From Mucidula mucida (lineage: Eukaryota; Basidiomycota; Agaricomycetes; Agaricales; Physalacriaceae), in contig JADNYV010000435.1 in NCBI GenBank assembly GCA_015501055.1, positions 1 to 28,948 on the forward strand: a stretch of DNA of 28,948 nt, given 5' to 3'. The notes under the pieces were generated by a model. It did no database searches and was not told the DNA's origin. It worked only from the letters and a program-made list of their open reading frames with translations. Position 1 is the stretch's first letter. Every line of letters begins with the position of its first letter. The translations under genes and the position numbers were made by a program. Positions 18,890 through 28,948 of this stretch are shown piece after piece.

Positions 18890-20210
18890 ATGGTGCGACG
18901 ATCTGGTACCTCAAGTAGTCGGACGTCACGGAAGAAGCGTTCTAGTCCGGTAACACCGGATATGGAGCGGCTCAAGATGACCAGGGATACTGCTCGAGAA
19001 GAACATGGGAAATCAAAGCGTTCCCGTGGCGAGTACAACCGCTACATCAAGAATACAAGGAAGTTTCACACGGAGCTTGTGAAGCAGCGCCGCGCCTCCG
19101 GTCAAACCTACGACGACGCCAAGGAGTTTGAAAGTGCCCTCAATGGACCACCAAATAAATGCACGGCGGACGTTATCCTCTACTTCCTGGTGCAGAAATG
19201 CTTCACCGAAGAGTGCGGCCACTCGACTGGTGATGGGATACACGCCGCGTGGGCTGACCATTACGACAACATGTACGTCCAATCATTGTTCATTTTTTGA
19301 TGAGTATTGACAAATATTCAGGGAGGGCTACCAAGGTCCCTACAGCTATGATGCCCGCAACGGTGTACGCGGAAATCCTGCGCGCGCTCAGGCCGTCATG
19401 AATACCATTCATGAAATCAAGAATCATGATCGAAAAGGGGGCGCCGCTGCTACGAGGAATCACGCTGAAGCAATCACCATCGAAGAAATGAAGCAGGCTA
19501 TGGAATGGTCATTCTCAGTCTGTTCGGAAGTCTTGATTACCAGGTTTATATGCGGTGATTCTACCCTCACAGTCAAGGAGCGGAGTAACGTGATCGAGCA
19601 CACTTTTATGCGCGCGTTCACTTCGACAAGCTTCACGCTATGGACACGGTAAGTGTATGCTAATTAGAACAACTCTATTCTCATGACTTCAAGAAATTTT
19701 GAAACTTGCCAGCTTCGACGTTCTGATATCATTGGAATCTTCAACGCCAAGATGCCTACCAGACGCCGTACTTCACGGTCTTCCTCAAAATCGAAAAGGA
19801 TGGCAGAACAAGTCTGAGTATGACTGTTCACGAGAAAGTACGTGATCACACTGGTACATTTCTACTCAAGTGTTCATGAACACCACACAGGTAATATATA
19901 TGAGATCTTCAATCAGCCCGATGTTCCTGCAATCAATATGTACTATCATTTTCACGTCTGGATGATGTCTCTTTGTGCTATTCTTCAACGAGACCTCCGT
20001 CCCGACGAAGTCGTATTTCCACAGATCAATGGAAACGACTAGTCTACTCTCAGACCGAATTCTCCCATAGCGTCATTCAGAAGAAGATTGAGGTTTTCTT
20101 TGCCAATGTGGGCTTGGAGCGAGACTTTACGACACATTCATTTTGTTGCGGCGGCGCGCAGTACCGATTTATGTTTGCGCCTATTGGGCAACATTGGAGT
20201 CTGAAAATAG

Positions 20211-20345
20211 TAGTGTATAGCGCGGGTGTTTTCCGGGTAATCGGACTCAGACCCGCACCCGAACCCGCCGTTGACCCGCCCCCGTGTCGCGGGTGCGGGT
20301 AACCCGCAAAATTCACCCAAGGGTTTGTACGGGTACAAGGGTTAC
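20211..20345. repeat. Left end of the hAT element: TIR and CGGGT-rich subterminal repeats
   Basis: The 17-bp TIR is followed by repeated ACCCGCACCCGAACCCG and GGGTGCGGGTAACCCG motifs. The matching right end lies at about 24215-24346. Clustered GGGT motifs like these probably bind the BED finger of the transposase. Confidence 0.85.
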
Positions 20346-20488
20346 CCGTCGAACATCGACTTGGCTACATATTTAGACACGAAAAACCATACATTGACTG
20401 TAGTATACAACACTACTATAGCTGTAAATCAGCAAAACAAGAGCCAACAATGTAAATGTATGTAAAAGCAGCCTAAAAACTCAGTAAT

Positions 20489-23400
20489 CTACTTGTCGCT
20501 CTCCCGCTCGATGCGCTCATACCCTTCGGGCATTAGGACATCACTGTCTTTGTTGCCGTCTGCCTCCGGAACCTGAGCCAAACAAGTGACACGGTCGATA
20601 TCCTCTGAGTGGATTAACCGAAGCGAACTCCACGACCCGAGGCACATCAATGTGCGTGCGGTTTGGCCAGTGAGACGGTTGCGGACATGGGTGATCAGGA
20701 GACAACCTTGACTGAATGCACGCTCGACCTCAACCGACGAAGCTGTAGGATACAAAATCAGATCTAAGTATCATAATGAAAGACATGGGAACATACGCGG
20801 AATGGACAGGTAGTCGCGCGCCATCCGTGACAGAATCAGATATACATCTTGATGCTCGTGCCACCACTTGAGGGGATCCTTGATGAGTTGACGGTCGGCC
20901 GCGAGGTAACGGTCCAACTCGTTGTGCTTGATCTTCGTGTCCGGGATTGGATCATCATCAATCGCGTCAAACATGTTGAAGCTTGCAGACGATGACGCCT
21001 ACAAATAATTAGAACTGGAAATGACAGGCGAAGAGTTACTTACCTTAGGCTTCGTGTTCGTCTCTTCGATAATCTCAACGCGGTCGCGCTTGTATTCCTC
21101 CTCGTACTTGGCAAATGTGCGAAGGACAAGTTGTTTGGCGTCCCTCTTCCATTTGGGTAGCCAACCTTGGTCTTCGAAGTACCCAAATTTATAACGAGGG
21201 TGCATAACTAAACGGGCGTCAGTAAACAGATATGCAACGACAAACAGAAACATACCAATAGCAATGCGGTAGAGCTCAGATGCATCCGTAAGATTGTAAT
21301 AACGATTGAGTGTGTTCTTGGCGACGAGGAGAGCGGCCTTGATGGGCGCCGACAGTGTCACATTGCCAGAGTCCTTCGTAATAATGGCCGTGGCAAGCAT
21401 ATTGTCGAGCTTGTCCATGGTGGGAATAACAGAAGCCAATGTTGTGCTCCGCTTAGAGAAAAATATTGTGGCGTCCTTGAAAGCCTAGAAGTGGGTATGA
21501 TCAACAGAGTACTGTGGATGGTATGCTACACGTACTGAAAGAACATCTCAAAGATTTTCCAATGTTTCCCATTCACCGTTCGTCAGCGTGTAATCCAGTA
21601 GTGCGTCTTCGCCAGTGATGTCCCGAACAACTCGCTTGTATTGAAGAGCAATGTTGAGCATGTCGTAGGTGGAGTTCCATCAAGTAAACACATCGCAGTT
21701 TCTTGGGTGGGAGCTTGTGTTCGGCGACAAGCGCAGTCCAGCGGGGCAGCAAGATGGCCGGGGAGTTAATAATCTTGAAGGAGATTTTTCGGATCTGGGC
21801 AGAGGGCGTTCATTTACGTGTTCAATTCAATTGATGACAGCGTGAGAGCACATACCTTGGATAACGCCTTAGACACAGCCTTGACATCGCCAAAGAACTT
21901 CTCTTTTGCTTCCTCAGTCATCGTGGCCAGCTCATCAAACACGTCGTCCGGGTCGTCCTTCTCTGGTGTTCCAAGCTCCATATCCTTCAACTGCGCCAGC
22001 AAGTCCTCCACGTCGATGGGGTCGTTGTCTGGTTCCTTCTCACCCTCTTCTTCATCATCGCTCTCCTCTTCAACCGCTTTCTCTTTACCTTTCTTGCTGC
22101 CCTTCTTCCGCGTATTGCGTTTCTTTTTCGGATCGTCGAAGAGCTTCAACAGACTCTTTGCAACCAAGTTGACGATGTGGTCAGAGCATTGCGCACGCCC
22201 AGGTGGACCAGCAAACCCGGCTGGAAGATCGTCACAGAGGTGCTCCATCATCACGTCGTTTGGGGCCGCATTGTCGCAGGTGATGCCAATAATCTGAACC
22301 AATGTTTATATATTAACGTCTATTTACATGCAGCAGCAGCCACCACAGACCTTTTCTTCAATCCCAAACTCCTCGACGATGTCCTTAGTTAATTTGGCAA
22401 GGGCTTTGCCCGTGTGGGACTAGTTGATGAAATGAGCCGTGGATATCATAGCTAATGGTAAGCCATACCTCTGCCAACTCTCGGAAATCAAGCATGGCGC
22501 TAACCGGTTTTCCTTGATCTTCCCAGTGGGCCGTATATGCAACAAAAGCACGGTGGTTCGGCGATGTCCAGACGTCTGTCGCGATCGCAATGCGTCCGGG
22601 ATAATCCTGATAACTCGTAAGTCGTTATTCTTCTTTCAATAGTTGCAAAAAGTGACGTACCTTGAAGAAAGTTGCAAGACAACGACGAGTCTTCCCGAAT
22701 AGAACCTTGGTGTTGCGAGAGATTGTTGTGGGGTGTGGGATATAGGTCTCCGGACGACCCGTTTTCATGAGCGTGTTGAACGCACGATCTTTTACGATGT
22801 TGAAGGGCCGGAAGGATTCCGCGGCCCAACGAACACACTGCGCACTATACAAAAGGTAAGTCTCAACATTAAGAGAGAATAAAGTCACCACTAACCGAAC
22901 TTCAGGCTTGGTGAGCGGAATATGCGAATAAACCTCGGCGCCCGCTTTCTTGAGCTTTGCAAACGCCGTGGTGAGTAGTCCGTTTTTCTTTGTACCATGT
23001 TTCTTGACCAATTCCCGTGCTTTGTCCAGATCCTGCATTTTGAGGGCGGCGTTGACCGTGTCCTTGCCCCAACAACGGATAGCATGGTCCTTGAGATTCT
23101 TCGTCGACGTGCGGTCCTGTGTTTCGAGGTTGCGAGGGACACGGTGCTTGCAACCACGCGCGGCGCATGCAAACATATGGTGCTTTTGACTCTTGCCGCT
23201 GGCCTTGTTGCGGCGGTACTCAATATCAATCTCGGGACGGAAGAAGGCGTAAATTGGGGTATGCAGACGCTTCCGAATTTTGTCTGCAAGGTGGTAATTA
23301 ATAAAGGATTTTGTTTAGCACGATAGGACATACCAAGTTCCTGCTCGTCGGTGAGCTCAACAATCTCAACCTCTGGCGAAGGAGAGCGCATAGAGCGAGC

Positions 23401-24035
23401 ACTCTGCTGAGAGCGAGGACGAGGACGAGGCCAAGGCTGTACCTCCTCGTTGTCTTCATTGACCTCACCACGACGACGGCGCTCATCGTAGCCATCACCC
23501 TTATCCTCAACCTCCTCCATGCTGGTACAACGACGATGGCCACCCACATTGGGTTGAGGACCATTGATGTCCATACCATCTGACGACATGCTGAAGCGAC
23601 TCGTCGTTGGTGAGGAAGTACGAGAATTGAGAGACTGGAGTGGCGGCATGTCGTTGTCTAATGGCGCGAAGGAGCTGGCGTCGTTAAACGCGAAGGAACT
23701 GGTGTCGTTAAATGCAAAGGAGCCTATAAAATTGTTAGAGGAGTTTTTTGACGGGCTCGGTACTCACTACCACTGTTGGAGGCGGCGACAAGACCAGGAA
23801 GGGATGACGACGACGACGCTGTGCGTACGCTACCTGTACGCTTAGACGACGAAGCCTTCTTTTGAGGAGAGAGAAAGGAAACCGCTTTTTTGATGGTGTT
23901 ACCCACGACTGCTGCAGCTTTTGAGGAGCGGGACATTTTTGGCGGGGGAGGTCCCTCAGAGTCCAAGATTGGCTCTGGAGACTTCGACGCTTGTTGCTTT
24001 GCGCTCGCTCGGCGCTCGCGGGGAGCTATCTTCAT
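20489..24035 (-). pseudogene. hAT transposase with BED-type zinc finger, decayed
   Basis: Start taken at ATG 24035 (MKIAPRERRAS); upstream frame lacks an ATG. Exon 1 is basic and Ser-rich. Exon 2 opens with a short repeat SFAFNDTSSFAFND, then Arg-rich and acidic stretches (to about 23333). A BED-like finger follows (CAARGCKHRVPR with a later His/Cys pair, HAIRCWG; 23180-23070). The RNase H fold carries ATDVWTSPNHRAF (first Asp, near 22570) and IIGITCDNAAPNDVMMEHL (second Asp, near 22290). RAQCSDHIVNLVAKSLLKLF and a Lys/acidic insertion follow. KWWHEHQDVYLILSRMARDY and SSVEVERAFSQG with HVRNRL form the C-terminal dimerisation region with the third acidic residue. Lesions: TGA at 21680-21682 where WNSTYDML is preceded by Arg in relatives, and frame slips near 21690 and 21550. 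The copy is therefore unlikely to make active enzyme, though its ends look mobilisable. Confidence 0.88.
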
Positions 24036-25701
24036 ACTGGTCGCAAGGAAGCGAGAATGGAGGAGGTACAATGTTGAATACAGTTGGATGGGACACGACG
24101 ACAGTGGATAACGTTGTCGGGACCCTTTTATAGAATTAGGAGCAAGTTGTACTTATTTACGGAGGCAAATTTCTCTCTTGGTGAACGGAACCAAACCTTT
24201 GTCGCATAGTTCTGACGCCACGGGTGACACGGGTGACCTGTGTCACAACGGGTTTTGCCGGGTGCCCAAAATGGAACCCGCACCCGAACCCGGCACTACC
24301 CGAACCCGTGACCCGGGCCGGGTTGCCCGACCCGCGCTATACACTAGAAAATAGTGCGATGGTGGGGCGGATGGGCCGAAAATGAGGGTGTATGTATTCG
24401 ATTTCCGCTATTATGTTTATATTAACACAATCTTCATCATAGGTTAATACGCTCATGAATTACCTACTTGATTCGCTCTGACGGTACGAAACGAGCTACG
24501 GAGATGCGCTGTACACCGTTCGGATTAAACGCGACGAATCTTTCATGGGCGATCGAGATCTTGTCTCTGCGCCATCAGTATTCGAGTTTCGAAAGTCGCA
24601 TAGTCTGATTCTCAACCACCTTCGTATGTTATTTTGTTGCTGTTGATACATCCTTCTCATTCTTCTAAAAGAATATCAGCACTCACAGCTTCAAACATTA
24701 CAACAACAGATGTTTCAGTCACAGGCTCTTTTCACGACAGTGCACATGCCAACACGACCATCAATCAATACCGGTACCGCATTATCACATCTATCAACGT
24801 CTCATGAGCAGACTACGCGACTTTCATTTAGATTGACTCCAATGTGGACACAAGATTCCGAGTTCGCGCCGGCGCCTAACTATCAAGATTCATCATCGGC
24901 GGCACTTCCATCGGCGAACTTTCATTCTAATCAACAGCACGCGCCGAGCAGAGGACCAGCGGGGGACTCTGGAAAGCAAATGCCAAACTCCGGACCGCCC
25001 CCGGGGTACACCATACCCAACATTCCCAAGTCGCACAAAGCTCGGAACGGAGAACCTGCTTGGAAACTTATGATCCGCCAATGGGATGAGCAGGATGCGG
25101 CGACAGGTATCGCTCTGAAAGACTGGCCCGAGTCGTGGTATCAAGGTTCCAACAAGGCCTTGTACGCGTCTAAGCAATCACAACGGAGTATCATCGCTCG
25201 TAAACGTCATTGGTAGGATTTCATTGCTTTTGTACTCATATACTTCATGTCCTGAACAAACTGGCGGATATTCAACCAACGAGGACTTCACTAAAGCTTA
25301 TCCAGCAGCAAATCGTGGCATCAAGCAGCTGCTGAGTGCTATTCGACTCAAGAGAGACCGCCGGCGTGTAAGCAAAAACGGAACGCCTGCGGAACGAGAC
25401 GACAAGCAGCGTCGGGATTCAGTTGAGGCATCTTCCTCAGATGAAGAGAGTGAGAGCGACTCGCAATAGAAAGAGAGATTAGAATGCTATATGACATAAC
25501 ATACTAGAACTACTTTAAGATATATTGTACGGGCACGTAATACTTGGGACTACTACGCTGCGAATCGAAACATTTCAACTGCTCAATTACATTGTAATCC
25601 GCATTATACAGATCATCGAGTGTTCCATGAATATGATGATTCATGCCCCAGTTCCGGTATGGCGTCAACGTGCAAAGTCCATTGGCATTCAGAGAAAAAG
25701 T

Positions 25702-26037
25702 TCATGGGCCATCTGCATGAGAATACGACAAGAACGTGTCGTGAAAAGGAAGTTTGGGATGTCTTGGAATGATGGAGAAGGAGCCAGCACACTCCGGGAA
25801 ACGACATGAATACACTTTCTCGATGCAGCATGATGATTCATCTGGAGGCCGCCCCATTTCTTCAGCCGCTACCTCAATATCAATGATCTGAAAGGATTGC
25901 GGCTTAAGGATATCAGCAACACAATACGCATCAAGCACATGACCACAATCCAAAATCCACGCTCCTCCGAACGACTTGTATATCTCTCCGCATGGCAGTG
26001 TGATCGTCGCAGATGTGATGAGACGACCACAGCACAT
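25702..26037 (-). CDS. Small cysteine-containing ORF, 5' end cut by the LTR retrotransposon
   Basis: The 111-residue frame runs from ATG 26037 to a stop at 25702. It has paired cysteines and a CGH motif: MCCGRLITSATITLPCGEIY, then WILDCGHVLDAYCVADIL and, after a loop, SSCCIEKVYSCRFPECAG. The spacing resembles a zinc-binding, RING-like fold seen in anonymous multicopy Agaricomycete proteins, but the match is loose and I name no function. Its ATG lies within the 5 bp (26034-26038) next to the LTR of the gypsy element at 26039, so that ATG is probably not the native start and the gene's 5' part would lie beyond the retrotransposon. A possible continuation in another frame (NFFSECQWTLHVDAIPELG) downstream of the stop suggests a further lesion or an intron. 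Confidence 0.35.
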   Translation of the reverse strand: MCCGRLITSATITLPCGEIYKSFGGAWILDCGHVLDAYCVADILKPQSFQIIDIEVAAEEMGRPPDESSCCIEKVYSCRFPECAGSFSIIPRHPKLPFHDTFLSYSHADGP

Positions 26038-26038
26038 G

Positions 26039-26568
26039 TGTTAGCAATGGACTGAGCCACGAGACTCAACCAGGTACCACAGTAAGAACTGAAAAAGAAA
26101 ACGTTCGCGTTCGTAAGACTAGGCTAGGCCCGGTGTATAAACGAGATCGGAACTAAAGTACAATGATACTACACTACTGCTTATATACTAGTACGCCTGT
26201 GTTTGGGACTCCTTGTCCATACGTGTTTCCGCTAGGGATAACTCCACGCCCTTGACCCAGTGTTGTATGCTACTAGTCCGTGAAACCATTAAATACGAGT
26301 GGTAACTGCATGTAAGTAATAATACTGAAACGACCATGTGTGCTACGAGTGTCGGCGGTGTGTATACAATGGGGAATCCATGAGGTATCGGCATGTATGA
26401 TGTCATCCATGTGTTGGGCGTGTGTCCGACATGAGTACGGCTTCGGTAATGAAAAGGGGTATGATCGGTGACGAAACAGATGATGAAACGGTCCGTTGGT
26501 TGATAAGACAAGGTTCCCAATAAGATATGATAAGATGTGAAAATGTGAAAATATGGCGATTCATAACA
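26039..26568 (-). repeat. 3' LTR of the gypsy element
   Basis: The LTR begins TGTTATGAATCGCC directly after the polypurine tract and ends CCATTGCTAACA, with TG..CA termini and 5-bp inverted ends TGTTA/TAACA. The adjacent 5 bp on the far side (26034-26038, ACATG on the plus strand) should be the target duplication; the other copy is outside the window. Confidence 0.88.
26181..26188 (-). promoter_or_regulatory. TATA box within the LTR
   Basis: Minus strand reads TAGTATATAAGCAGTAG about 145 bp before the LTR end, a suitable place for the LTR promoter. It could drive transcription out into the ORF at 26037-25702. Confidence 0.5.
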
Positions 26569-26579
26569 TCACCCCCTCC

Positions 26580-28948
26580 TTAAGGCGCAAGTTCCATTCT
26601 GCGCCAGAGTCGCTCCATGAGGGCTGCAGAGGGTAGCGTGACGTCGAGGGGTTCGGTATCGGGCGGTGGCATGGGTCGGAATAGATGTGATGGAAATTGC
26701 GACATGGGGACTTCAATGCGAGCAAGCGCGGGTGGTTTTGGCTTGTTCGGATATTGTTGGTGGAAATCACTGATGGCTTCGTCGGCATTTTTGAGATTGC
26801 ATGCCGGTTCCCATGTCTGCTCGTGTATGCCATAACCTTCCAGTGAACCTTGTATTGAAAACCCCCGCGGTACTTCCGGGAATTCACCACTTTCTTGACC
26901 TCCCATTCCGGTTCGGCTCCTTCCAGCACAGGTGGTGGACGCGTGTCTCGGGGTTGCGTCGGAAATTGCGGCTCGTGGTAAGGCGTCAGCAGGGCCTCAT
27001 TAAACACGGGATGAATGCTTTTCCACGTGTGAGGAATCTGGAGCTTGTAAGAGCTCGTCCCGACTTTCTTGATCACTTTGAACGGCCCGAATCGTTTGTC
27101 ATCGAGCTTCTTCATTGGTCGATCCGTGCTGAGATTCGTCCCTTCCACCATACTTTGTCGCCTTCCTTGTACTCTACTGCCTCTGTTCGCTTCCTGTCAT
27201 AAAACCGTTTCATGTCCTCTTTTGCCATCTTCAATGCTGACCCACTTCATCCCATGTCTTCCTCATGCCATCGGCAAACTCCTGCGCAGTCTCATTTCTC
27301 GATGCCGTTTTCGGAGCGGTGCCTTTGTAGGGATGTCTGCCCATGTCTGCGAAGAACGGAGTGACTTTGGTCGCCGAGTGAACTCGATCGTTGTAAACGA
27401 ATTCAGCAGAGGGTAGCCATTCATGCCAGTTGTTCTGATGATAGTTGACAAATAACCGTAAGAAATGTTCTATCTCTTGGTTCAACCGTTCCGTCTGCCC
27501 ATTTGCCTGTGGATGATACGCCGTTGTAAAGTTTCCCTGTATGCCCAACAACCGGTACAATTCCTTCATGAAACGCGAGTGGTATTGTGGACCGCGATCA
27601 TGTATCATCTGTCGTGGCATCCCATGTATGGGGAAAATGCGATCACGGTAATGCGGGCCATGCCTTCTGACGTCAGAGTGGTGTGTGTTGGTATGATGCG
27701 TAATCGCTTGGTGAAATGGTCCACAAACGTGCTGATCGCGTTGTATCCTCCTGATTCCGGCAGCTCTCCAATCATGTCCGTCCCTACTATCTCCCATGGC
27801 TCGCTTGGCACATCAATAGGATGAAGAGGTGCAGCCGGCTTCGTGCGATGTGACTTTGTAACCTGACATTTTTGACACCCTTCTACGTATTCACGGACGT
27901 CTCGGCTGATTCCTGGCCACCAATAGGTACGTGTAATCAGCTCGAGGGTCTTGTATCGTCCGGGATGCCCTGCAAGCTGTGCGTCGTGATGCATTCCGAT
28001 AACTTTTCCCCGCAATTCCTTGTCCTTCGGTATGTAAATACGATCCTTCCATATAATAAGTCCATTTTCCTTCTCTTCCCATCCTTTTTCTTTGTTTTCT
28101 AATGCTTTTTGTACGTATTTGTCTTTGTTTCCTTTTCTTTGTTTGATTTTGTTAAGTAATTCGTCCTCCGGTGTATCTACTGTATGTAAGAAAATTGGAT
28201 TTGTGAAATAAAAAACTCCGGCTTGAGCAAAACAACGTTTTCGTTATCTTTTTCCCCCTTCTCAAGGCCTGTCATCCTTGACAAGGCATCAGCTTTCCCC
28301 ATCATCTTGCCCGGCTTGTGAATCATCTGTATGTCATACTCCGCTAACTCCGTAACCCATCTCGCCTGCCTCCGGTTCAACTTCTGTGGCTTTCGGAAGT
28401 ACTGGAGGTTTTGATGATCGGTAAACACCTCCATGTTTCCTTTGCTCCAAGGAGATATTGTCTCCAGTCGTCAATTGAGTCCATAATCGCCATCATCTCT
28501 TTGTCGTAGATCTCATAATTGCGCTCTACTTCGTTCAGCGCACGAGACCGAAAGGCTACTGGTCTCCATTTTCCGTCAACCAACTGGGAAAGAACCGCCC
28601 CGTTCGCATAGTTCGAGGAGTCTGCCTCAACTCGAAACTTGCCGTCGTCGTGTGGTACGATCAGAACGGGTTCTTCCGTCATCCTCCGTTTCAGCTCTCA
28701 ACGCCTCATGCTGCTCCTCTCCCCAAACCCATTCACCCTTCCGGTTAGCGATGTCAATGGCTTCGCTACTCCCGCAAACCCCCAGATGAAACGTCGGTAG
28801 AAGTTGCAGAAGCCCAGGGATGACTGTACTTCCTTCTTCTTCGTCGGCTCCTTCCATTCCTTCACTACGGCCACTTTTGCCGGATCCATCTTCACTTCTC
28901 CTCCTCCAACAATAACTCCTAAGTAGTCTACAGTATGTGCTCAACTAA
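26580..28948 (-). pseudogene. gypsy pol remnant: RT end, RNase H, integrase, chromodomain
   Basis: RT end: SSLGFCNFYRRF with a segment up to KPLTSLT (near 28780). RNase H: FRVEADSSNYANGAVLSQL (Asp), ERNYEIYDKEMMAI (Glu) and VFTDHQNLQYFRKPQK (Asp); then QARWVTELAEYDIQMIHKPG. Integrase zinc finger: MHHDAQLAGHPGRY with GCQKCQ (two His, two Cys). Integrase core: GTDMIGEL (first Asp, 27776-27778), IHDRGPQYHSRF (second Asp, near 27595) and HPQANGQTERLNQEIEHF (Glu). Chromodomain: WEVKKVVNSRKYRGGFQYKV and GYGIHEQTWEPACNL; stop at 26580-26582. The reading frame shifts at several points: about 28740, 28690, 28440, 28180, 27650, 27235 and 26840, and again near 27140. The copy is therefore dead. Catalytic residues are otherwise mostly in place, so decay is moderate. 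Confidence 0.9.

Larger units (their letters stand above)
20211..24346. mobile_element. Complete hAT-superfamily DNA transposon
   Basis: The 17-bp perfect inverted ends are TAGTGTATAGCGCGGGT (20211-20227) and its complement (24330-24346). The 8-bp target duplication GAAAATAG flanks it at 20203-20210 and 24347-24354. Subterminal DNA is full of CGGGT/ACCCG repeats at both ends. Length is 4136 bp. Removing the element and one duplication restores the recombinase frame KIVRWWGG exactly. It encodes a hAT transposase on the minus strand. Confidence 0.97.
18890..25469 (+). pseudogene. Crypton-like tyrosine recombinase gene, split by a hAT element
   Basis: Start at 18890 (MVRRSGTSSS). Exon 1 runs to 19272 and has SRGEYNRYIKNTRKFH, then PPNKCTADVILYFLVQKC and GHSTGDGIHAAW. 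After an intron (19273-19321) come EGYQGPYSYDARNGVRGNPA, HAEAITIEEMKQAMEWS and FTSTSFTLWTRN; then IYEIFNQPDVPAINMYYHFH and RPDEVVFPQINGN; then DFTTHSFCCGGAQYRFMFAP and WSLKIV. The hAT element follows directly, and beyond it the frame resumes RWWGGWAENEG, later NYLLDSL and DESFMGDRDLVSAPSV. The C-terminal part (24710-25469) is a Gln/Ser/Pro-rich linker, then IALKDWPESWYQGS, AYPAANRGIKQLL and an acidic tail. The HxxR motif expected here (family form FRRGG) reads FCCGG, so the catalytic Arg is lost. Several one-base frame slips occur near 19760 and 20040. Members join DNA through a tyrosine nucleophile. Crypton membership is inferred. Confidence 0.75.
26039..28948 (-). mobile_element. Ty3/gypsy chromovirus retrotransposon, 3' part, running off the window
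   Basis: In minus-strand order there are the end of reverse transcriptase, RNase H, an HHCC zinc finger, the integrase core, a chromodomain, a polypurine tract (AAGGAGGGGGTGA, about 26569-26581) and a 530-bp LTR. The gag, protease, most of RT and the 5' LTR are outside the window. A chromodomain at the integrase C-terminus defines chromoviruses. Confidence 0.93.

Noticed and set aside
21818..22297. Plus-strand Ser-rich ORF of 159 residues
   Set aside because: It is the complement of the acidic/Lys-rich hAT transposase exon.
26801..27416. Plus-strand ORFs over the integrase and chromodomain region
   Set aside because: They are antisense shadows of pol.

Overview
The window looks like a piece of an Agaricomycete (mushroom-forming basidiomycete) genome. 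The evidence is the ~50-bp GT..AG introns, genes in mosaic exons, and several transposon families that are expanded in these fungi. Annotation is from reading alone; no database search was run.

Left third (1-7655), mostly unique DNA. It holds a five-exon D-amino-acid oxidase gene on the minus strand (5682-4173) with one apparent frameshift. A decayed plus-strand fragment of a second oxidase copy lies at about 1249-1445. Between them are two minus-strand paralogues (2108-1596 and 3148-2588) encoding small multi-pass membrane proteins of unknown role, each with a TATA-like box about 40 bp upstream. The rest shows no supported gene, but 7192-7292 is an unusual cluster of interleaved inverted repeats.

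Middle (7756-18286), a two-gene Plavaka-type (CACTA-like) DNA transposon. Both ends carry the 11-bp inverted terminus CATCAGTAAGT followed by clusters of GTCTGG/CCAGAC. Inside are a decayed transposase gene (minus strand, 15290 to 8106) and a divergent second gene (plus strand, from 15454 to 17892) of an expanded anonymous mushroom family. The transposase is split by a 4.2-kb foldback element (9447-13643) with two ~1.62-kb inverted arms, a 7-8 bp target duplication and its own gene. The 3' half of that gene is duplicated in inverted orientation at the other end.

Right third (18290-28948). A Crypton-like tyrosine-recombinase gene (plus strand, 18890-25469) is decayed and split by a complete hAT element (20211-24346). 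That element has a 17-bp terminal inverted repeat (TIR), an 8-bp target duplication (GAAAATAG) and a decayed BED-finger transposase on the minus strand. A 530-bp LTR (26039-26568) follows, with the decayed pol region of a Ty3/gypsy chromovirus running off the right edge (minus strand). The LTR abuts the start of a small cysteine-containing ORF (26037-25702), probably a gene cut by the insertion.

The region therefore reads as a layered transposon graveyard beside a small gene-bearing stretch. Relative order can be inferred: Plavaka before the foldback element, and the recombinase gene before hAT. The most noteworthy objects are the foldback element and the two-gene Plavaka unit.
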